Part shown: positions 43,942 to 51,891 of the stretch, one piece after another
Layout: each line of letters starts with the position of its first letter
Numbering within the stretch: the first letter of the stretch is position 1
Assembly: GCA_963822435.1 (NCBI GenBank)
Contig: CAWGHN010000004.1
Coordinates: 620,001-684,000 of the forward strand
Reading direction: 5' to 3'
Source: JAUYQR01 sp963822435
GTDB lineage: Bacteria > Pseudomonadota > Alphaproteobacteria > Rhodobacterales > Rhodobacteraceae
DNA length: 64,000 bases
Program-made: the position numbers and the translations under genes
Notes under the pieces: model-generated
Seen by the model: only the letters and a program-made list of their open reading frames with translations
What the model was told of the DNA's origin: nothing
Databases searched by the model: none

Positions 43942-44682
43942 ATGAGACTGGCCATTCTGACCGATATTCATGCCAACCGTGAAGCATTCGAGGCGGTACT
44001 GGCGGATGCTGCGGCGCGGGGCACTGAGCGGTTCGTTCTTCTGGGCGATCTGGTCGGCTATGGCCCGGACCCCGAGTGGTGCGTTGACATGGCCGGGCGC
44101 CTGGTCGCCGAGGGGGCGATCTGCATCCGTGGCAACCACGACAACGCGGCCATCGGCGGGGCCGAGGCGATGGGCGGTCTGGCGCGCCGGGCGATGGAGT
44201 GGACCAAGCCACGGATCGGGGAAGCCCACCGGGCGTTTCTGGCCGGACGGGAGATGACGGCGGCGTTTGATGATGTGCTGTGCGTCCACGCCTCGGTCAA
44301 CGAGCCGGAGGCCTGGAACTACGTCACATCGGATACCAAGGCTACGGGATCGTTCCGGTCCTGCAGGGCGCGGCTGATCTTTTGCGGGCATGTGCATGTG
44401 CCGTTGCTGGCCAGTTGCGACATTGCGGGGATGGTGCGGGAACAAACCTTCCGTATGGCGACACCGATCCCGCTGATCCGGTCGCGGCGCTGGCTGGCGG
44501 TGGTGGGCGCGGTGGGCCAACCACGCGACGGGGTGGCGCAGGCGGGCTACGCGATGCTCGACCTTGGCGCGAATGAACTGACGTTTCGGCGGGTGCCTTA
44601 CGACATGGGGCCGACGGTGCAGAAGATCCGCGCGGCGGGCCTGCCGGAAGAGCTGGCCTTGCGGCTATTGAGGGGACGCTAG
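43942..44682 (+). CDS. Calcineurin-like metallophosphoesterase
   Basis: 246 aa. The two-metal site is visible: DIHANREAF (D-x-H), LGDLVGYGPDP (GD), RGNHDNAA (GNHD) and HASVNEPEAW with FCGHVHVPL (GHxH). The YfcE/diadenosine-polyphosphatase-like architecture suits a soluble phosphatase or phosphodiesterase. It ends one base before the start of a Ser/Thr kinase gene, so the two are tightly coupled. A kinase/phosphatase pair is an attractive inference, but this family often acts on nucleotides rather than proteins. Confidence 0.85.
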   Translation: MRLAILTDIHANREAFEAVLADAAARGTERFVLLGDLVGYGPDPEWCVDMAGRLVAEGAICIRGNHDNAAIGGAEAMGGLARRAMEWTKPRIGEAHRAFLAGREMTAAFDDVLCVHASVNEPEAWNYVTSDTKATGSFRSCRARLIFCGHVHVPLLASCDIAGMVREQTFRMATPIPLIRSRRWLAVVGAVGQPRDGVAQAGYAMLDLGANELTFRRVPYDMGPTVQKIRAAGLPEELALRLLRGR

Positions 44683-44683
44683 G

Positions 44684-46096
44684 ATGCAAAGACGCCCGCA
44701 CGAGGGGATGGAGATCGACGGCTTCACGTTGGGGCGAAAGCTGCATCAGGGCGGGTTCGCCACGATCTGGGAGGTGACACACGCTGATCATTCCGGCCCG
44801 ATGGTGATGAAGGTTCCGACGATCCTTGACGGCTACGACGCCCCGACAATCGTGGGCTTCGAGGTGGAGCAGATGATCATGCCGCGTCTGACCGGACCGC
44901 ATGTGCCTAAGGTGATCGCCGTCGGGGATTTTTCGGTGATGCCGTACATCGTCACTGAAAAGATCGAGGGCGGGTCGTTTCTGGCGGTCTCACGCCGCGC
45001 GCCGTTGCCACTGTCCGACGTGATCGAGATTGCCGCGCGGATGGTGCAGGCGGTGGCCGACCTTCATCGCCAGCACGTCATCCACCTTGACCTGAAGCCC
45101 GACAATGTCCTGCAACGCACGACCGGAGAGATGGTGTTGATCGACTTTGGCCTGGCGCGCCACGATCTGCTGCCGGACCTGCTGGCTGAGGAATTCAAGA
45201 TCGCGATGGGCACCTTCCCCTACATCGCGCCCGAGCAGTATCTGCGCTGCCGCGATGATCTGCGGTCGGATCTGTTTGCCTTGGGGGCAATGATCTACGA
45301 ACTGGCGACAGGCCGGCAGCCCTTTGGCGCGCCAGAGCGGTTGCGGGGGGTGCGCAAGCGGCTCTGGCGTGACCCGGTGCCGCCACGCGCCCTGCGCCCA
45401 GAGGTGCCGGAGTGGTTGCAGGAAATCATCCTGCACGCGCTGGAGGTGGACCCGATGCGCCGCACCCAGACGGCGGCGCAGATGGCCTTCGATCTGGCGC
45501 ATCCGGCACAGGTAAGGCTGACGAAGCGCGCGCTGAAGCTGAAGCGGGACAGCTGGCTGCAGGTGTTCGACCGCTGGCGGGTGGCGCGCAAGATCCGGCG
45601 GTTCACGGCGCCTGTGCCTGTTTCGGCGCAGCTGGCGGCGGTGCCCATCCTGTGCGTGGCAGTTGACCTGTCGCCCGAAGGCGAACGCCTCGCCGACGTG
45701 CTGCGCGGTGCGGTGAAACGGATGCTGGTGATCGAACCGGATGCGCGGGTGGCCTGCGTCAATGTGATCAAGACCCAGCGCATCGGCATTGATCAGGGCA
45801 CCGATGATGCGGGAAACAATGTGCATGTGGCCCGGCTGGTGGCGCTGCGGGCCTGGGCCGACGGGTTCGATCTGCCCGAGGACCGGCTGACCTTCACCGT
45901 GTTGGAAGGGCCCGATCCGGGGCAGGTGATCATCGACTATGCCACCGCAAACCACGTCAGCCACATAATGTTGGGTGCGCGAGGCCATTCGACAACGCGG
46001 CGCTATCTGGGATCGGTCTCGGCGCAGGTGGTGGCGGAGGCGTCCTGTTCGGTGACGGTGATCCGCGTGCCCGAACAAAGAGAGGCGGCTGCCTGA
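44684..46096 (+). CDS. Serine/threonine protein kinase fused to a universal stress protein domain
   Basis: 470 aa, no membrane segment. The kinase domain (about 10-270) has glycine loop LGRKLHQGGFATIWEV, the lysine in PMVMKVPTIL, catalytic loop VIHLDLKPDNVLQ, metal loop LIDFGLARH and APEQYLRCRDDLRSDLFALG. Most bacterial Hanks kinases have HRD where this one has HLD. The C-terminal UspA-like domain (about 310-466) has the nucleotide-binding pattern GARGHSTTRRYLGSVS. The USP part may sense ATP or a nucleotide and control the kinase. Gene order with the phosphoesterase suggests one signalling unit, inducer unknown. Confidence 0.88.
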   Translation: MQRRPHEGMEIDGFTLGRKLHQGGFATIWEVTHADHSGPMVMKVPTILDGYDAPTIVGFEVEQMIMPRLTGPHVPKVIAVGDFSVMPYIVTEKIEGGSFLAVSRRAPLPLSDVIEIAARMVQAVADLHRQHVIHLDLKPDNVLQRTTGEMVLIDFGLARHDLLPDLLAEEFKIAMGTFPYIAPEQYLRCRDDLRSDLFALGAMIYELATGRQPFGAPERLRGVRKRLWRDPVPPRALRPEVPEWLQEIILHALEVDPMRRTQTAAQMAFDLAHPAQVRLTKRALKLKRDSWLQVFDRWRVARKIRRFTAPVPVSAQLAAVPILCVAVDLSPEGERLADVLRGAVKRMLVIEPDARVACVNVIKTQRIGIDQGTDDAGNNVHVARLVALRAWADGFDLPEDRLTFTVLEGPDPGQVIIDYATANHVSHIMLGARGHSTTRRYLGSVSAQVVAEASCSVTVIRVPEQREAAA

Positions 46097-46131
46097 AAGC
46101 CAACCTGCCGAGCGTGTCCACACCTGTGCCA

Positions 46132-46162
46132 ACCAAAGCGCCCCGAGCGGGGACGCTTTGGT
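46132..46162. terminator. Strong stem-loop between convergent genes
   Basis: ACCAAAGCG-CCCC pairs with GGGG-(A)-CGCTTTGGT around a GAGC loop, a 13-bp stem with one bulge. It lies between the kinase stop and the entericidin stop, so it probably ends transcription from both sides. Confidence 0.75.
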
Positions 46163-46182
46163 GAGGCTATCAGCGGGTCAGA

Positions 46183-46299
46183 TCAGAACGCGTCCTGCAC
46201 CGTGCGCGCACCGGCGCTGACATCTTCGCCGACGCCAGCGATCGTGTTGCAACCGGCAAGGGTTGCCAGGGTCAGTGCCAGAACGATCAGTTTTTTCAT
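46183..46299 (-). CDS. Entericidin-like small lipoprotein
   Basis: 38 aa. N-terminus MKKLIVLALTLATLAGC is a lipoprotein signal with lipobox LAGC at residues 14-17. The mature part (CNTIAGVGEDVSAGARTVQ) is typical of the entericidin A/B family: NTxxGxGxD followed by a short amphipathic tail. Entericidins act as a toxin/antidote pair in Enterobacteria; in alphaproteobacteria single copies are common and their role is unclear. It starts 20 bp after the binding-protein stop and is likely co-transcribed with it. Confidence 0.85.
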   Translation of the reverse strand: MKKLIVLALTLATLAGCNTIAGVGEDVSAGARTVQDAF

Positions 46300-46319
46300 G
46301 CTCTTGCCTTCGGTTCTTG

Positions 46320-48137
46320 TCATTCCTGATACCACCAGGTGTCCGGTTGGAATCCGATCCAGTCGCCATAAAGCGGCAGCCGTTCGGGGTATTTCAGCTC
46401 TTTCCGGTGCGCCAGACGCGAGACGTTGGAGTACCAGAACGGTATGACATATCTACCGCTCGTCAGCACCCGGTCAAGCGCTTGCGTGGCGGCGGTGAAT
46501 TCGGTGGCGTCGGGGGCCGACAGCATGGCCGAAATCATCGCCTCGGCGGCGGGAGAGTTCATGCCCATCCAGTTGCGGGTGCCGGGTTCGGTGACCCCGG
46601 CCGCCCCCCAATACAGCATCTGTTCGTTGCCGGGCGACAGCGACAGGGACCGGATGTAGTGGGTCATGTCGAAATCGTAGTTGGTGGTGCGTTCCTTGTA
46701 TTGCGCGCTGTCGACGGTGTTGATCGTGGCGGTGATGCCCAAGGGCTTCAACGCCTCGACGAAGATCGCGGCGATGGAGGCGACCTCGTCGGCCCCTTGC
46801 ACAAGGGTGATCTGGAAGGTGAAGGGCGTGCCTTCGGCATTCTTCAGCACGCCGTCGTCGCCCACGGTCCAGCCGGCTTCCTCCAGCAGGGCCGTGGCGG
46901 CGCGCAGATTCTTGCGGTTCATCTCGGTCCCGTCCGCGACGGGCAGGGCGTAGCCTTCGAGGGCGCCGGGCAAAAGGTCGGCCTTGAACGGCGCCAGCAG
47001 CTCGGCGACCCGCCCCGTTGCCGGGGCGCCGGGTTCCATCCCGAGAAACGAGTTGCCGAAGTAGGAGGTGATGCGCGGCTGGGTGCCGCCGGTGATCGCC
47101 TGATTGATGAATTCAAAGTTGAAGGCGTGGATCAGCGCCTCGCGCACGCGCCAATCCTGGAAGATGGGTTTGCGTGTGTTGAACACGAAGCCTTCGATGC
47201 CCGAGGGGCGCTGGTGCGGGATTTCCGATTTGACCACGTCGCCTGCTGTGACGGCGGGGAAGTCATAGTTCGTCAGCCACTTCGCGGCGTTGCCTTCGCG
47301 GTAGCTGGTGATGGTGCCGCCCTTGAACGCTTCGAACACCACGCCGCCGTCGCCGAAATAGTCATAGCGGATCTCGTCAAAGTTCCACTGGCCACGGTTG
47401 AACGGCAGATCCTTGCCCCACCAGTCGGGGTTGCGTTTGTAGCTGATGTAGGCACCGGCATCGAAGCGGTCGACCACGTAGGGGCCGGAGCCGATTGGCG
47501 CTTCAAGGCTGGAGGCGGTGAAATCCTTGCCCTCCCACTGCGCCTTTTTCAGGATCGGACGCAGCCCGAGGATCAGCGGCAGTTCGCGGTCCTGGGTGTT
47601 GAAGGTAAAGCGCACGGTGCGGTCATCCACCGCCTCGGACGAGGCTACCTTTTTCCACGCGCCAAGGTAGCGGGGGTTGCCATCGGTGCCGAGCTTTTCC
47701 ATCGACCAAAGCACGTCGTCCACCGTGACGGGCGAGCCGTCAGAGAATCGCGCGCCTTCACGCAGGGTAAATTCCACGTAACTGCGCGCGTCATCGGTGT
47801 TGATCAATTCGGCCAAAAGCCCATACAGCGTGAAGGGTTCGTCGTAGGACCGGCCCATCAGCGTCTCGACCGTAAGGCCGGATATGCCGGTGGCGGACTG
47901 ACCGTTGGTGATGAACGGGTTGAGGCTGTCGAAGGTGCCGCTTTCGCCAAAGACGATGCGCCCGCCCTTCGGTGCATCGGGGTTCACGTGCGGCAGCGAC
48001 ACAAAATCCGGGGGGAGGGCAGGCTCGCCATACATAGCTATGCCATGCTTCGGTTCGGCAGCGGCGATTCCGACACCCAGCATCAGGGCAAGGGCGGCGG
48101 TCAGCCCGCGAAGTTTGAAGGTGGTCGCATGGTTCAT
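46320..48137 (-). CDS. Family 5 extracellular solute-binding protein, YejA-like
   Basis: 605 aa with a signal peptide (hydrophobic stretch GLTAALALMLGVGIAAA). The YejA-type start of the mature part, HGIAMYGEPALPPDFVSLP, and VNPDAPKGGRIVFGESGTFDS are clear. YejA delivers oligopeptides or microcin C-like compounds to the YejBEF ABC importer. No permease or ATPase genes stand beside it, so it is an orphan binding protein that may dock to an importer encoded elsewhere. The only partner in its unit is the entericidin gene. Confidence 0.9.
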   Translation of the reverse strand: MNHATTFKLRGLTAALALMLGVGIAAAEPKHGIAMYGEPALPPDFVSLPHVNPDAPKGGRIVFGESGTFDSLNPFITNGQSATGISGLTVETLMGRSYDEPFTLYGLLAELINTDDARSYVEFTLREGARFSDGSPVTVDDVLWSMEKLGTDGNPRYLGAWKKVASSEAVDDRTVRFTFNTQDRELPLILGLRPILKKAQWEGKDFTASSLEAPIGSGPYVVDRFDAGAYISYKRNPDWWGKDLPFNRGQWNFDEIRYDYFGDGGVVFEAFKGGTITSYREGNAAKWLTNYDFPAVTAGDVVKSEIPHQRPSGIEGFVFNTRKPIFQDWRVREALIHAFNFEFINQAITGGTQPRITSYFGNSFLGMEPGAPATGRVAELLAPFKADLLPGALEGYALPVADGTEMNRKNLRAATALLEEAGWTVGDDGVLKNAEGTPFTFQITLVQGADEVASIAAIFVEALKPLGITATINTVDSAQYKERTTNYDFDMTHYIRSLSLSPGNEQMLYWGAAGVTEPGTRNWMGMNSPAAEAMISAMLSAPDATEFTAATQALDRVLTSGRYVIPFWYSNVSRLAHRKELKYPERLPLYGDWIGFQPDTWWYQE

Positions 48138-48213
48138 TGCGCGGTTATCCCCGTCTGGCTTTTGCGTTTTGCGCCAGCCTAAGCCGGACCTTGTGGCATT
48201 TCAAACTTTTAGC

Positions 48214-48242
48214 TTGGCCATCGGCGGAGAGGAGACTATAAA
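48214..48242 (+). promoter_or_regulatory. Promoter of the candidate small RNA
   Basis: -35 TTGGCC (48214-48219), 17-bp spacer and -10 TATAAA (48237-48242) fit a sigma-70 promoter. The same -35 reads CTTG at 48213-48216, which would also suit an RpoH-type heat-shock sigma factor. Start of transcription is expected near 48249. Confidence 0.55.
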
Positions 48243-48248
48243 GAGGGC

Positions 48249-48323
48249 ACTGCTCGATAGGTTTCTTGCCTGTATGAAACCTGCCTCAATAACTGAACGC
48301 CGGCTTCGTGCCGGCGTTTTTTT
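48249..48323 (+). ncRNA. Candidate small RNA of about 75 nt with two hairpins
   Basis: Between the divergent binding-protein and bdhA genes there is no reading frame that ends before the terminator, yet a promoter and an intrinsic terminator stand 50-75 bp apart. Hairpin 1 (48259-48282) pairs AGGTTTC with GAAACCT around the 10-nt loop TTGCCTGTAT. Hairpin 2 (48296-48318) pairs AACGCCGGC with GCCGGCGTT and runs into seven Ts (48317-48323), a textbook Rho-independent terminator. The length is like stress-induced trans-acting RNAs of Rhodobacter. It could instead be the attenuated leader of bdhA, whose start lies 96 bp further on. Confidence 0.55.
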
Positions 48324-48391
48324 CATTTCACGGCAGAGTGTTGGGCAAAGCGGCCCGTGCCACTTTTATTTGCACCCGCAGCATGGCACTG

Positions 48392-48407
48392 TGCTGCCAA
48401 CGCAGCA
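48392..48407. promoter_or_regulatory. PhaR-type operator before bdhA
   Basis: TGCTGC-CAAC-GCAGCA is a 6-bp inverted repeat that contains CTGC-N4-GCAG, the motif described for the PHB-synthesis regulator PhaR in Paracoccus and Rhodobacter. A second GCAGCA (48379-48384) lies just upstream and the whole is framed by TTTGCACC / GGTGCAAA (48370-48417). It sits just upstream of the Shine-Dalgarno of bdhA, so bound protein would block the gene. Binding is inferred. Confidence 0.6.
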
Positions 48408-48418
48408 TGAGGTGCAAA

Positions 48419-49192
48419 ATGGAACTTACGGGCAAGCGGGCCGTGGTCACCGGGTCGAACTCTGGCATCGGGCTTGGCGTGGCCGAAGCGCTGGCGGCGG
48501 CGGGGGCCGAGGTGGTGCTGAACAGTTTCACCGACCGCGCCGAAGATCATGATCTGGCCGCGGCGCTGGCGACCAAGCATGGGGTGAAGGTCAGCTATAT
48601 CGCCGCCGACATGTCGAAGGGCGCGGACTGTCGCGCGCTGATCGAAAAGGCGGGCGGCTGCGATATTCTGGTGAACAACGCCGGCATCCAGTTCGTGTCG
48701 CCGATCGAAACCTTTCCGGTGGAAAAGTGGGACCAGATCCTTGCGATCAACCTGACCTCGGCGTTCCACACCACGGCGGCGGCGCTGCCGGGGATGCGGG
48801 CCAAGGGCTGGGGACGGGTGGTCAACATCGCCTCGGCGCATGGGCTGACGGCAAGCCCGTTCAAATCGGCCTATATCGCGGCCAAGCATGGCGTAGTGGG
48901 CCTGTCGAAGACCGTGGCGCTGGAAACCGCCGGGCAGGGCATCACCTGCAACGCAATCTGCCCCGGCTACGTGCTGACACCGCTGGTGGAGGCGCAGATC
49001 CCCGACCAGATGAAGGCCCACAACATGGACCGCGAAACCGTGATCCGCGAGGTGATGCTGGACCGGCAGCCAAGCCGCCAGTTCGCCACGGTGGAACAGA
49101 TCGGCGGCACCACGGTCTATCTGTGTTCACCCGCCGCCGATCAGGTGACGGGCACCACGATCTCGGTCGATGGCGGATGGACGGCGCTGTGA
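48419..49192 (+). CDS. bdhA: 3-hydroxybutyrate dehydrogenase
   Basis: 257-aa short-chain dehydrogenase. NAD-binding VVTGSNSGIGLGVAEAL at the N-terminus, NNAGIQ, and the catalytic S-YxxxK in ASAHGLTASPFKSAYIAAKH, a block diagnostic for bacterial D-3-hydroxybutyrate dehydrogenases. It oxidises 3-hydroxybutyrate, the product of PHB breakdown, to acetoacetate. The start at 48419 follows AGGTG and a PhaR-type site. The next gene's GTG overlaps its stop. Confidence 0.92.
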   Translation: MELTGKRAVVTGSNSGIGLGVAEALAAAGAEVVLNSFTDRAEDHDLAAALATKHGVKVSYIAADMSKGADCRALIEKAGGCDILVNNAGIQFVSPIETFPVEKWDQILAINLTSAFHTTAAALPGMRAKGWGRVVNIASAHGLTASPFKSAYIAAKHGVVGLSKTVALETAGQGITCNAICPGYVLTPLVEAQIPDQMKAHNMDRETVIREVMLDRQPSRQFATVEQIGGTTVYLCSPAADQVTGTTISVDGGWTAL

Positions 49193-50217
49193 CGCGGGCC
49201 GCAGGCCGGAAGATCAATCTTGCCTTGCAGGGGGGCGGCGCGCATGGCGCCTTTACCTGGGGCGTGCTGGACCGCCTGCTGGAGGACGACGATCTGGAGA
49301 TTGCCGGCATCTCTGGCACCTCGGCCGGGGCGCTGAACGGGGCGGCCTTGAAAGCGGGGATGCTGGTCGGCGGGCGGCTTGGCGCGAAGAAGGCGCTGGA
49401 CCATCTGTGGGACGAGGTTGCCGCGATTGGCGATTGGCGCATGGTGCCTTGGGTGCAGGCGTGGCTGCCGATGGTGCGGGCCTGGCAGGACGCGGCTGAG
49501 GCGGTGCTGCCGATCTCGTCGCAGGCGGTGCTGGCGCAGGTCTATTCGCCCTATGCCTGGGGATCGTCGTGGCAAAACCCGCTTGCACCCCTGGTCGAGA
49601 CCTTTGATTTCAGCCGGGTCTGCGCCAGCGAGGGGCCGGAGTTGTTCGTCAGCGCCACCAATGTGCGGACCGGCAAGATCAAGGTCTTCACCGGGCAGGA
49701 AATCACACCTGCGGTGTTGATGGCATCAGCCTGCATCCCGACGGTGTTTCAGGCGGTGGAAATTGGCGGCGAGGCCTATTGGGACGGCGGCTATGCCGGC
49801 AACCCGGCACTTTTTCCGTTGTATGAGGCGCACCTGCCGGATGACATCGTGGTGGTGTCGATCAACCCGATCCGGCGCGACCATGTGCCCGACAGCCCGG
49901 TGGAGATTCAGAACCGGATCAACGAGATCAGCTTTAACGCCAGCCTTCTGGGCGAGCTGCGCGCGATAAACTTCGTGCGACGGCTGATCGCGGAAGGCCG
50001 GATGGAACGGGGCCGGATGAAGGATGTGCGGGTGCACATGATTGCCGACGATGTGCTGATGAACGAGCTTACGGCGGCCTCCAAACTGTCCGCCTCGCCA
50101 CAGGTTCTGGAGCGGCTGAAGGCAGCGGGCCGGATCGCGGCAGAGGTGTTCCTGAAGGGCGACAGCGCCAAGATCGGTCAGGAACCCAGCGTCGATCTGG
50201 TGCGGATGGTCAGCTGA
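49189..50217 (+). CDS. Patatin-like phospholipase
   Basis: 342 aa from a GTG overlapping the bdhA stop. Oxyanion loop LALQGGGAHGAFTWGVLD, nucleophile serine in GISGTSAGALNG (GTSAG, about residue 45) and the catalytic aspartate in YWDGGYAGNP complete a Ser-Asp dyad. It would cleave an acyl ester. Tight coupling to bdhA behind a PhaR-type site suggests a link to PHB granules or membrane lipid turnover, but that is inference. It overlaps the convergent DUF502 gene by 8 bp. Confidence 0.88.
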   Translation: MTRAAGRKINLALQGGGAHGAFTWGVLDRLLEDDDLEIAGISGTSAGALNGAALKAGMLVGGRLGAKKALDHLWDEVAAIGDWRMVPWVQAWLPMVRAWQDAAEAVLPISSQAVLAQVYSPYAWGSSWQNPLAPLVETFDFSRVCASEGPELFVSATNVRTGKIKVFTGQEITPAVLMASACIPTVFQAVEIGGEAYWDGGYAGNPALFPLYEAHLPDDIVVVSINPIRRDHVPDSPVEIQNRINEISFNASLLGELRAINFVRRLIAEGRMERGRMKDVRVHMIADDVLMNELTAASKLSASPQVLERLKAAGRIAAEVFLKGDSAKIGQEPSVDLVRMVS

Positions 50218-50893
50218 CCGGCTCTTTCGGGATCGGGTAGACCAGACCGCCCGAAACGATCAGTTTGGCCGCATCGTCGATCTTCATGTCGAGGATGGTC
50301 AGGTCTTTCGTCGGCACGAACAGCAGCATCCCCGAGGTGAACGGCGTCAGGCCCACAAAGACCGCCGACATGTCGGGGCCGAGGGCGGCAAGCCGGGTGG
50401 CCAGTTCCCCCTTGGGCCGGGTCGACAGGAAGCCGAGCGCATAGGAACCGGGGCGCGGAAATTCCAGGAGGCAGACCTTGTCGAAGCTTTGTTCCTTTTT
50501 GTTGAAGAAGGTTTCGGCCACCTGCTTGATCCCGCCATAGACCGATCGGACAATGGGCATCCGGTCGACCATATCTTCGCCCCACCGGATGACCGAACGG
50601 CCAAAAAGGCCCTTTGCCATCCAGCCGATGATGACGGTAAAGACGAGGAACACCAGCACACCGACGCCGCGCACCGGAAAATTCGCCTCGGGTCCGAAGA
50701 TGTCGTGGACCAGCGCCTCGGGCTGATAGGCCGACGGGATCAGGGGCAGGATCCAGCCGTCGATCCAGCCGATCAGCGTCCAGACGAAGTAGATCGTCAG
50801 GCCGATGGGCAGCACCACGACAAGCCCGGTCAGAAAGCTGGCGCGCAGCGAGGCCAGGATGCCACGGCGGCGGAGGTTGGTTGGATCTGTCAT
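50210..50893 (-). CDS. DUF502 membrane protein
   Basis: 227 aa with two N-terminal membrane segments (FLTGLVVVLPIGLTIYFVW; GVGVLVFLVFTVIIGWMAKG) and a cytoplasmic domain with MPIVRSVYGGIKQVAETFF and TPFTSGMLLFVPTKDL, which define DUF502. Function unknown across bacteria and plants. It stands alone, convergent with the patatin gene; 74 bp separate its start from the psuG stop. Confidence 0.85.
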   Translation of the reverse strand: MTDPTNLRRRGILASLRASFLTGLVVVLPIGLTIYFVWTLIGWIDGWILPLIPSAYQPEALVHDIFGPEANFPVRGVGVLVFLVFTVIIGWMAKGLFGRSVIRWGEDMVDRMPIVRSVYGGIKQVAETFFNKKEQSFDKVCLLEFPRPGSYALGFLSTRPKGELATRLAALGPDMSAVFVGLTPFTSGMLLFVPTKDLTILDMKIDDAAKLIVSGGLVYPIPKEPVS

Positions 50894-50967
50894 CAGGGCT
50901 CCGGCAGGCGCGGGATCGCGTGCGGGCGCAATCTATGAAGGGCTGTGCGGGTTGCCAATGGGCGCTG

Positions 50968-51891
50968 TCAGGTTTTGGCCCGCTGGAGCGCGATTTCGGT
51001 GGCGATTGCACTGGCGAGGCGGGCGTTGTTCAGCACAAGGGCGATATTCGACGCAAGCGAGCGGCCAGCCGTCAGTTCGAAGATGCGCTGCAACAGGAAG
51101 GGTGTTACCGATTTCGCGGCTATGCCGTGCGCCGCAGCCTCGGCCAGCGCGGCTTCGATATGGGGCGTGATCTCATCCCGGGGAATTTCGGCATCGGGCG
51201 GGATCGGGTTGGCGACCAGTTGCCCGCCGGGCAGGCCCAGCCGGATGCGCATCAGATGAGCGGCGGCGATGGCGGCCGGCGCGTCCATACGCAATGGCGC
51301 GCGCAGGCCCGAGGTGCGCGACCAGAAGGCGGGAAAATCGTCCTGCCCGTAGGCGATGACGGGGACGCCGCGGGTTTCCAGGTATTCCAGCGTTTTCGCC
51401 AGATCGAGGATCGCCTTTGCCCCCGCGGCAACCACGGTGACGGCGGTTTCGGCCAGTTCCGGCAGATCGGCCGAGATGTCGAACGAGGTTTCAGCCCCGC
51501 GATGCACACCGCCGATGCCACCGGTGGCGAACGTGTCGATGCCCGCAAGCCGCGCACAGATCATCGTGGCGGCCACGGTGGTCGCCCCGGTGCCGCCGGT
51601 GGCAAGGCACGCGGCGAGGTCGGCGCGCGACAGTTTGGCGACGTTCTTCGCTTGGCCAAGGCTCGAAAGCTCGGCATCGGTCAGACCGATGTGGATGTGG
51701 TGATCAAGGATGACGATCGTGGCAGGTGTGGCACCGTAGGTGCGCACCTCGGCTTCTACCCGTGCGGCTGTTTCCACATTCTGCGGAAATGGCATCCCGT
51801 GGGTGATGATTGTGCTTTCCAGCGCAACAATCGGCGTGCCGTTGGCGCGGGCTTCGGCCACTTCGGGCGATAGGATGATCGGATGGCTCAT
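50968..51891 (-). CDS. psuG: Pseudouridine-5'-phosphate glycosidase
   Basis: 307 aa. It splits pseudouridine 5'-phosphate into uracil and ribose 5-phosphate. Family blocks VALESTIITHGMPFPQN near the N-terminus, TGGIGGVHRGAE, and GVPVIAYGQDDFPAFW are present, and the lysine/aspartate region AKNVAKLSRADLAA fits. Third gene of a psuK-DUF1349-psuG unit; its ATG overlaps the DUF1349 stop (ATGA). The products feed pyrimidine salvage and the pentose phosphate pathway. Confidence 0.93.
   Translation of the reverse strand: MSHPIILSPEVAEARANGTPIVALESTIITHGMPFPQNVETAARVEAEVRTYGATPATIVILDHHIHIGLTDAELSSLGQAKNVAKLSRADLAACLATGGTGATTVAATMICARLAGIDTFATGGIGGVHRGAETSFDISADLPELAETAVTVVAAGAKAILDLAKTLEYLETRGVPVIAYGQDDFPAFWSRTSGLRAPLRMDAPAAIAAAHLMRIRLGLPGGQLVANPIPPDAEIPRDEITPHIEAALAEAAAHGIAAKSVTPFLLQRIFELTAGRSLASNIALVLNNARLASAIATEIALQRAKT

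Noticed and set aside
46263..48182. A 639-codon plus-strand frame opposite the YejA-like gene
   Set aside because: Composition artefact; the minus strand encodes a signal-peptide-bearing binding protein with all family blocks.
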